From positions 1 through 28,338 of the IMG/VR virus record IMGVR_UViG_3300007513_001863: DNA of 28,338 bases. One strand, given 5' to 3'. Below the pieces are notes generated by a model. It ran no database searches and was not told where the DNA came from. It worked only from the letters and a program-made list of their open reading frames with translations. This DNA comes from a virus. Positions 24,201 through 28,338 of this stretch are shown piece by piece. The position numbers and the translations under genes were made by a program. Position 1 is the stretch's first letter; every line of letters starts with the position of its first letter.

Positions 24201-25404
24201 AATCGGCGGCAACGAGGTTGGTGACGGTGATAGCCGTCGCCCCAGTTTTCCCGGTACCGGTGGGCTGAGTAACCACAACTTGACCAGCAACGGCGTTTGC
24301 AACAACAGTGAGCAGTTCGTCAGTTCCATGACCATTATCGTGGTTGATTGCAGCTGCGATCTCTGTAGCGACAGCGGATTTATCAGCTAAACCGTTCAGC
24401 CTAACACGAATGTTTCCTGCGGCAATTTCAGTACCAGTCGCGAGGGCGGTAGTCTGTAGCGTGTAGGTTCTTGTTGTGTTCGCGGCATCATTGGAAATCA
24501 GTGTAAAGGCCATATTATCATAGTTGCCAGCAGTGTCGTCAAGGGCAGCAATTGTGCATGTAAATGCAACCTCTGCGGCGCCGCCAGTAAATCCGGATGG
24601 CACATTGGCACTGCAAACAGAATCCCAATTCGTTGAATCGCTAAGGGTAATTGTTTTGTCTCCAGCTGTTCCTCCGACGTCTTGAGTGAGTGTGAGCTGA
24701 TCACCAACGCGAGCACTAGTGATATTAAAGGCATGCGCATTGATTGCAACGTCAAGCGCCGTTGCAAAGCTCGTTGGAGCAGTTGTCGTAGTAATCGCGA
24801 CATTGCCCGGGGTAACTGCCGCGGCATCTTGCTTGACCTCAAACACCACAGTTTTGCCCATAGCGTCCTCTAAAGTAATCGTGGTGTCTTCGGACGGGAT
24901 ACCATTAAACGCGAATTCGCTCGTGGCTGCTGTGCCGTCCTCGACTGAGCCGGAAGGAATAACAAAAAGACCATATGCGCCGCCTTCATCATTAACTTCG
25001 CCTTCTGCGCCTGCGGTCTCTAGAAAGCTAGTTTCCCAGCCTGCTTTTCCGTCAGGGCTGCTTGTTGGGTTTTTATGCTGGGCGCCCAAGAGCCGTACAA
25101 AGGTCACGGGGCTATTGTTTCTTAAGTATGCCTGCGCCGCATATGCAGCATAAGTTGGTGCAGAAAGATTTCCGTCTCTCCATGTATCAGTTAATTTGCC
25201 TCCTGCTACGGGGTTTCCAAAGATTTCAACAAACTCTGAGTAAGAACCAACCGTTACAGGGCGCATACCCGGGCCTCTTTGGGCTCGGCCAATAATAAGA
25301 GGACCCATCTTTTGGGCTTCCGTTGGGATTTGCGACTGATCAATTTCATCAATAAAAATTCCAGGCGACACAAATTTAAATTTGCTAACTGCAGTTAATG
25401 ACAT
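21220..25404 (-). CDS. Tail sheath protein with tandem inserted domains
   Basis: Encodes 1394 residues, far longer than common sheaths (T4 gp18 is about 660). The N-terminus has the sheath pattern VSPGIFIDEIDQSQIP (12-27), GPLIIGRAQRGPG (34-46) and SYSEFVEIFGNP (54-65); the C-terminus has the conserved sheath core, with ALDRINVRRLLIFLKKEV and NVKETWNAFSGEVDLLL and a terminal beta strand (IEFIALDFIITSS). Between about 162 and 541 lie three related beta-rich repeats that look like surface-exposed inserted domains. It has a good AAGGAG site and a tight hairpin just upstream. Together with the tube it makes the contractile machine. Confidence 0.92.
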   Translation of the reverse strand: MSLTAVSKFKFVSPGIFIDEIDQSQIPTEAQKMGPLIIGRAQRGPGMRPVTVGSYSEFVEIFGNPVAGGKLTDTWRDGNLSAPTYAAYAAQAYLRNNSPVTFVRLLGAQHKNPTSSPDGKAGWETSFLETAGAEGEVNDEGGAYGLFVIPSGSVEDGTAATSEFAFNGIPSEDTTITLEDAMGKTVVFEVKQDAAAVTPGNVAITTTTAPTSFATALDVAINAHAFNITSARVGDQLTLTQDVGGTAGDKTITLSDSTNWDSVCSANVPSGFTGGAAEVAFTCTIAALDDTAGNYDNMAFTLISNDAANTTRTYTLQTTALATGTEIAAGNIRVRLNGLADKSAVATEIAAAINHDNGHGTDELLTVVANAVAGQVVVTQPTGTGKTGATAITVTNLVAADLTINGGAVNTVFADGAINGSTATFTFDGHPAEDTTITLTDTAGTSAVFEVNTDNAAVTTVGAVSVNTSAESDFATAFNTAVNGQNTAGNLDITSGVAAPTVTLTQNVLNGAFGNKQIIYSNKADWDAAVTGDAPSAFTSGVNSTQSKARGTLAAVWYLDEGVAALSGTMRGTGIDVVGHPFGATRQFTSGTSAMIKSLPSGDAGVDNEFKVAIFDKNGSKVIESAFNFNRASDKYIRKVFNTNPQLTNNSIYTTAQGLTNYWLGETFERGVADTLTGSGEQGFGVIMALSSGSLSYASMKKEYYPSETGFIISQDENADPAGFDAGMTSRAKKLFKFVSIDGGSEWNQNNLKISIENIKPPKSSKQWATFTVTVRDITDADLRPVPIEKFSNLNLDPSSPNYIARRIGDRSIIWDHTDKRNKLLGEYENQSRWIRVHVEPGNNRGHVPFGCYGPVVFQPLTLTSGSTLAQSNDHLSFGEVGPDHMAGFAFKNSLGVAQAAVDGQVLMGPVADSDAKLDSLAFSCEFDYPEIPLRVSASTDGIINPLKAYWGVDLTEKSTAQFENSVKDILRSNPGQTKDKFDLSADENAEVSWFFTLDDIRFDEEDQTWAYDSGSRQRGAASMSETDHEDERSSFTARSGSFHLLTGSNAGINKFTTVLYGGFDGLDIQEREPFRNSAMDPTNLEGTGDYAFHTLMRSIDMIDDAEVVECNLMAIPGITVPEVTKRLVSACEERADALAIIDIENDYVPDTEDKTEEKERIGNVDDAVRKMKDREIDSSYGAAYYPWVQIKDDNVGTALWVPPSVVALGAMAYTENRKDVWFAPAGFSRGGLTEEKAGGQTVMSARQQLTSKQRDKLYDANVNPIASFPAEGIVIFGQKTLQLTRSALDRINVRRLLIFLKKEVSRIANRTLFEQNVKETWNAFSGEVDLLLSSVRTRFGLTDYRLKLDETTTTPELIDRNILYAKIYLKPARAIEFIALDFIITSSGASFED
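23782..24921 (-). repeat. Three diverged tandem domain repeats inside the sheath gene
   Basis: At protein level, residues 162-275, 278-416 and 421-541 share order and words: repeats 1 and 3 have FNGIPSEDTTITLED / FDGHPAEDTTITLTD, TVVFEV / SAVFEV, SFATALDVAIN / DFATAFNTAVN, LTLTQDV / VTLTQNV and a closing S-x-F-T-x-G segment. Repeat 2 is more diverged but keeps NIRVRLNG, ATEIAAAIN and VVVTQPTGTGKTGA. The composition is Thr/Ala/Val/Asp-rich, typical of extracellular beta domains. Confidence 0.75.
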
Positions 25405-25416
25405 TACTTATTCTCC

Positions 25417-25437
25417 TTATTTTTTCGCAAAAAATAA
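25417..25437 (-). promoter_or_regulatory. Tight hairpin directly before sheath ribosome binding site
   Basis: TTATTTTTT pairs with AAAAAATAA across a three-base loop. The hairpin ends at the base next to the AGGAG of the sheath gene, so it could stabilise the mRNA 5' end or keep the binding site open. AT-only stem, so stability is modest. Confidence 0.5.
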
Positions 25438-25481
25438 TCTTTTTTTCTTAAGTAAATAGTAATAAGAAATTGCAAAATCCT

Positions 25482-26312
25482 TTACTCTCTACAAAAAGCA
25501 TCTTTATCGTCACAGGCGGGATCGTCTCCGAAAATAACGCGCTCTCTGGGCATTTTAATATCGACTTGATTTTCCCTTATAACTACCTTCGGAGTTTCTT
25601 GGTTTTTGTCTTCTCCAATTAGATATCCCAACATCTCAATTGGCAGTGTTGTTTCGTATCTTCTTTCGTCCTGACCTAGATTTGACATGTTGGTATTTGT
25701 CGACATATCGCGTATAAAACCTTCATAGAAATGGCCATGAGGGCGAGCCGTAAAATAGTTTATGCCGCCGGGCTTCGTAATGAAAGGTGTCATCATTTCG
25801 TTTATCTGCTGTTGATATTCTGCTCTAAGTACTATATTATATGTTACTGTGACATATACCGGCATTGGCATAGATCTAATTTCATAAACAATCTTTTCAT
25901 TCGGCTTTTCATCTGGAAAGTTAATTTGTTTATGATTTCTATATTTATTTACAGATGCAAACTTTGACGTTTTGTCCTGATTTATTCTTCTCGCAACTGT
26001 AACAGAGCCTCCACGATAATCATCTACAGGTGGCACATTACCCCAGAAGCCGCCTTTTCTATTCGGATCTTTAACCACAGAGGCTCTCTCTACTGTAATC
26101 AAAGGTAAAACCAGCGTACCAGAACCATCTCGAAGTTCTTTTTCGTTCTTTAGTTGAAAGGCTCGCTCTGCAGAAGCCCATATTACTGGTGTTTTCTTCC
26201 AGCCTTTGTTTGTTGTTGCAAAAATATTCAGTTCGCTGTCAATATAGTCAAACAACGCTCCATCAATCAACTCTAAAGTCGAAGGTATTATGGGAAATTC
26301 TTTACGTGCCAT
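25482..26312 (-). CDS. Neck / tail-sheath terminator-like protein
   Basis: About 276 residues (a TTG one codon upstream is also possible; ATG is preferred, with GAGGG about nine bases before it). The sequence has LPLITVERASV (86-96), EIRSMPMPVYVTVTYNIVLRAEYQQQINEMMTPF (middle) and RRYETTLPIEMLGYLIGE, a beta-strand order seen in tail completion/neck proteins of contractile phages (T4 gp15-like position). It sits just before the sheath gene and overlaps the upstream connector gene by about 11 bases. Family assignment is by pattern and context. Confidence 0.5.
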   Translation of the reverse strand: MARKEFPIIPSTLELIDGALFDYIDSELNIFATTNKGWKKTPVIWASAERAFQLKNEKELRDGSGTLVLPLITVERASVVKDPNRKGGFWGNVPPVDDYRGGSVTVARRINQDKTSKFASVNKYRNHKQINFPDEKPNEKIVYEIRSMPMPVYVTVTYNIVLRAEYQQQINEMMTPFITKPGGINYFTARPHGHFYEGFIRDMSTNTNMSNLGQDERRYETTLPIEMLGYLIGEDKNQETPKVVIRENQVDIKMPRERVIFGDDPACDDKDAFCRE

Positions 26313-26787
26313 CAAATGTGCCCTCGCGAGCCTTAATACAAGAGGCTTCTATTTCCACCTTGTGGTCTGCTTGTCCAAATAGCTGTTTTGGCTCGTTTAG
26401 TTCAACTATTTCGTAATAATCTTGCCCATATAGAACAAAATCGCCTTCTCTCACAAATAAATCCTGATCTTCGGTCAGCCTTCGTTTATGAAAGTGAATT
26501 GTAATTGCAGGGCGCTTATCAACACCCAAATTAGTAGTAGTGGTCGTATATCCTTTCCAGACAACCAAAGCATACACTCTTACAGGGGGCAAGAAAGTCT
26601 TTTTAATTGCCTCTCCATATAAAGGGTGAAAGTTCGTATGCTCCAGACTTACTGGATGATATAAAACTTGCTGACCAATGACTCTCTCAATAAGCTCATC
26701 ATTAACTTGCTTAACAAGATTCCGCTCCTTTGGTCCGAAGAACATTGGGGGCGGTGGACTATCTGGCTGTTCCCATTCATTAGACAT
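26302..26787 (-). CDS. Head-tail connector / neck protein, putative
   Basis: A 161-residue protein. After a Pro-rich N-terminus (MSNEWEQPDSPPPP), a mainly beta domain contains TFLPPVRVYALVVWKG, FVREGDFVLYGQDYYEIVELNEP and KVEIEASCIKAREGTFDGT. The GDFVxxxxxxYEIxE pattern resembles small beta-barrel head-closure or neck proteins. It lies between a large connector-like gene and the neck/terminator-like gene. Name is tentative. Confidence 0.5.
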   Translation of the reverse strand: MSNEWEQPDSPPPPMFFGPKERNLVKQVNDELIERVIGQQVLYHPVSLEHTNFHPLYGEAIKKTFLPPVRVYALVVWKGYTTTTTNLGVDKRPAITIHFHKRRLTEDQDLFVREGDFVLYGQDYYEIVELNEPKQLFGQADHKVEIEASCIKAREGTFDGT

Positions 26788-26794
26788 TCTCTAC

Positions 26795-28072
26795 TTATCC
26801 TAAAACAATCGGCACAGGGTATACCATTCGTTCCTGTACTTTTGTCGTGCTATCTATCACTCCTGCATCTCTTTCTGCAAGTTTGGCATAAGTTAGCTCA
26901 TCGAGCGTCGTTTTCAGTTCGTCTCTGAGTGCTTGTTGTTCGGATTTAGCTGCGCTTATCAAATCAGAGCCATTTAAATTGACTGATTCTCCTGGAATTG
27001 GAATAGAGCCGAATTTACTTCTTACATATCCCAACATTTCCTTGCACAAAGATAGTGCAAAGCGCCTAATCCACTGCTTTCCGATTGCATTAATGTTTTG
27101 GTAAGGAACATTATCAAAGGGAAGCGTATTCATGTTATTAACGCCAGTAAGGCCATCTGCTTTATCTGATTCTTCATCTGCCCAAATATCATCTCGTACA
27201 TAAAACTCAACCCACATTTTACTAGGGGTTACGCGCACAACATTTGGTGCAAGTCTTAATTTGTTGTTTTTGATCTCATATGAATAGTGTGAGTTTCTTG
27301 TATATACTGCGTCTTCAAAGGCCATGGCCTGCATTTTATTTTGCCATGCTGGTATGATTTCAAAAGTGGCATCATCAGCAAACTGACCATAACTAGATAA
27401 GTCGCCTACAGTATTTAAGCCGCCATAATAGCCAAAGAATCTCCACATTGAAGAAGGGGTTTTATACCAGACTCTTGTAATATGAACTCTCTTGCTTCCA
27501 AGTTCTCCTTCATAAGGTAGGGCAGTATTGTCGGTATTTGCAGCGCTGGATGAAATAATGTTTTGCAGATCATAGTCCTGCTGGCCAGAAACTGTGTCGA
27601 AAGATGCTGAATATATCTTTGAATTTGCAGTGCCAATTCCGGCTTCTAGTGCCATTCCATCTGCTATTCTTCGGCCATAAACGAAATCCCACTTGGGGTA
27701 TTTAAGGTTGGTTTCACTAGGGTCGTTGACGCCCAGTGTTTCTCCGTCATGATTAAAAGTGCCTGTTGTATTTCCAAGTGCACTCCCTAGTATGTTTTTA
27801 GACTGGTGTATGTTAAGAATATAAGAGTATTCCAGTACGGCTTCTTCATAAGCCGCAAAGACTTGCTCTTTTGTGATCTCGATGTCAAGTACATCGCCAC
27901 CTAGCTTTTTATAAACGTAAGCAACTTGATCTGATGCTCCTGTACAAAAATACTGATCTGATTGATACACCCCAAACGGAAGGGCCGCATCTTTTGCATC
28001 AGTGGCATTACTTCCTGTGGGTAGTATTATAGCGCTCGTTTCGCTTGCAGGTGTTAAAGTGGGTACCGCCAT
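26795..28072 (-). CDS. Head-tail adaptor-like virion protein, putative
   Basis: A 425-residue protein with an N-terminal flexible region (1-45), then VLDIEITKEQVFAAYEEAVLEYSYILN (61-87), a helical pattern typical of head-tail adaptors, a large beta-rich centre (VWYKTPSSMWRFFGYYGG, YEIKNNKLRLAPN, KMWVEFYVRDDIW) and a C-terminal helical part (KQWIRRFALSLCKEMLGYVRSKFG, EQQALRDELKTTLDELTYA). The place directly before the two neck-like genes and the sheath suggests a connector (T4 gp13-like position). GGAG lies about ten bases upstream of ATG. Confidence 0.5.
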   Translation of the reverse strand: MAVPTLTPASETSAIILPTGSNATDAKDAALPFGVYQSDQYFCTGASDQVAYVYKKLGGDVLDIEITKEQVFAAYEEAVLEYSYILNIHQSKNILGSALGNTTGTFNHDGETLGVNDPSETNLKYPKWDFVYGRRIADGMALEAGIGTANSKIYSASFDTVSGQQDYDLQNIISSSAANTDNTALPYEGELGSKRVHITRVWYKTPSSMWRFFGYYGGLNTVGDLSSYGQFADDATFEIIPAWQNKMQAMAFEDAVYTRNSHYSYEIKNNKLRLAPNVVRVTPSKMWVEFYVRDDIWADEESDKADGLTGVNNMNTLPFDNVPYQNINAIGKQWIRRFALSLCKEMLGYVRSKFGSIPIPGESVNLNGSDLISAAKSEQQALRDELKTTLDELTYAKLAERDAGVIDSTTKVQERMVYPVPIVLG

Positions 28073-28125
28073 TCATTTAGATCTCCTCGGATATAATTAG
28101 TTGGCAGCGCCTTAAAAAATCTAAT

Positions 28126-28338
28126 TTACTTTTTGTTTGCAGTCTTTCTTTTGGAAGTTGTTCTTTTCACAGCCTTCTTTTTTAAATCTGGTGATTTTTT
28201 GCGGCCCGAATTTTTGCGAGATCTCGTTTTTGGTTTTGGCCCAGCTATAGCAGATTCGTCTACCTCTTTTACCACAACTTTCGGTGTCTTTTTGGTGACT
28301 ACCTTTTCCTCTTCAATCTCTTCAGTTTCCTTTTCAGG
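28126..28338 (-). CDS. Lysine-rich C-terminal fragment of an upstream gene
   Basis: The frame is open from the window edge to TAA at 28128-28126, giving the last 70 residues of a protein. The visible part starts acidic (EKETEEIEEEK) and becomes very basic: 19 Lys and 5 Arg in 70 residues, with SRKNSGRKK, DLKKKAVKR and SKRKTANKK. This resembles histone H1-like or nucleic-acid-binding tails. It precedes the connector genes, where portal, protease or capsid genes usually lie, but the family cannot be told from the tail alone. Confidence 0.7.
   Translation of the reverse strand, partial: PEKETEEIEEEKVVTKKTPKVVVKEVDESAIAGPKPKTRSRKNSGRKKSPDLKKKAVKRTTSKRKTANKK

Noticed and set aside
23782-24921. 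Diversity-generating retroelement target in the sheath repeats
   Set aside because: No reverse transcriptase or template repeat is visible in the window, and the repeats differ by general divergence rather than at adenine positions.
23495-25295. Long plus-strand open frames opposite the sheath gene
   Set aside because: They mirror the Thr/Ala-rich sheath repeats in other frames, lack ribosome sites and have low-complexity products, so they are shadows.
1-28338. CRISPR array, insertion sequence or integrase
   Set aside because: No spaced repeats, terminal inverted repeats, transposase or integrase motifs were seen on either strand.

Overview
The window is a stretch of a tailed-phage genome with a contractile tail (myovirus morphology, Caudoviricetes) that infects a bacterium. 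All genes I can support lie on the minus strand, so transcription runs from high to low coordinates. The DNA is moderately AT-rich. Genes are tightly packed, often with stop/start overlaps, and Shine-Dalgarno sites are of GGAG type. The standard genetic code is used, with TAA, TAG and TGA stops. No integrase, transposase, CRISPR array or complete rRNA/tRNA gene is present. The host cannot be named from the sequence alone.

Reading in the direction of transcription, 28338 to about 10300 is the virion module. It starts with the lysine-rich C-terminus of a cut-off gene. Next come three putative head-tail connector/neck proteins, a very long tail sheath (1394 aa, with three repeated domains inserted), the tail tube, and a T4 gp26-like zinc-ribbon tail/baseplate chaperone. 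The chaperone overlaps a small out-of-frame ORF at a run of seven T, probably a programmed frameshift. A terminator hairpin follows, then a small protein, the tape measure protein, a tube-initiator-like baseplate protein, a LysM baseplate wedge-like protein, a large hub-like protein (1057 aa) and an unknown 582 aa protein.

From about 10300 to 1 is the replication and nucleotide-metabolism module. It holds a minimal family A DNA polymerase with no proofreading domain, a divergent FtsZ/tubulin-like protein, a gp32-like single-strand binding protein behind a near-consensus promoter, a RecA/UvsX recombinase, and two small proteins. These are followed by a large protein ending in a kinase-like catalytic core, a membrane-anchored Cys-rich protein, a free-standing HNH-AP2 homing endonuclease, ThyX, a free-standing 5'-3' exonuclease, and a full-length ClpX. 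The clpX 3' end runs into the 5' half of a tRNA-Met-like sequence that stops at the anticodon loop, and a new small gene begins just after it.

Polymerase, exonuclease, SSB and recombinase together make a T4-like replication/recombination set. ThyX supplies dTMP, and ClpX may redirect host ClpP. The most notable items are the tubulin-like protein with degenerate GTPase motifs, the candidate +1/-2 frameshift, the kinase-like protein that ends at its DFG-like motif, the sheath with tandem inserted domains, and the half tRNA fused to clpX.
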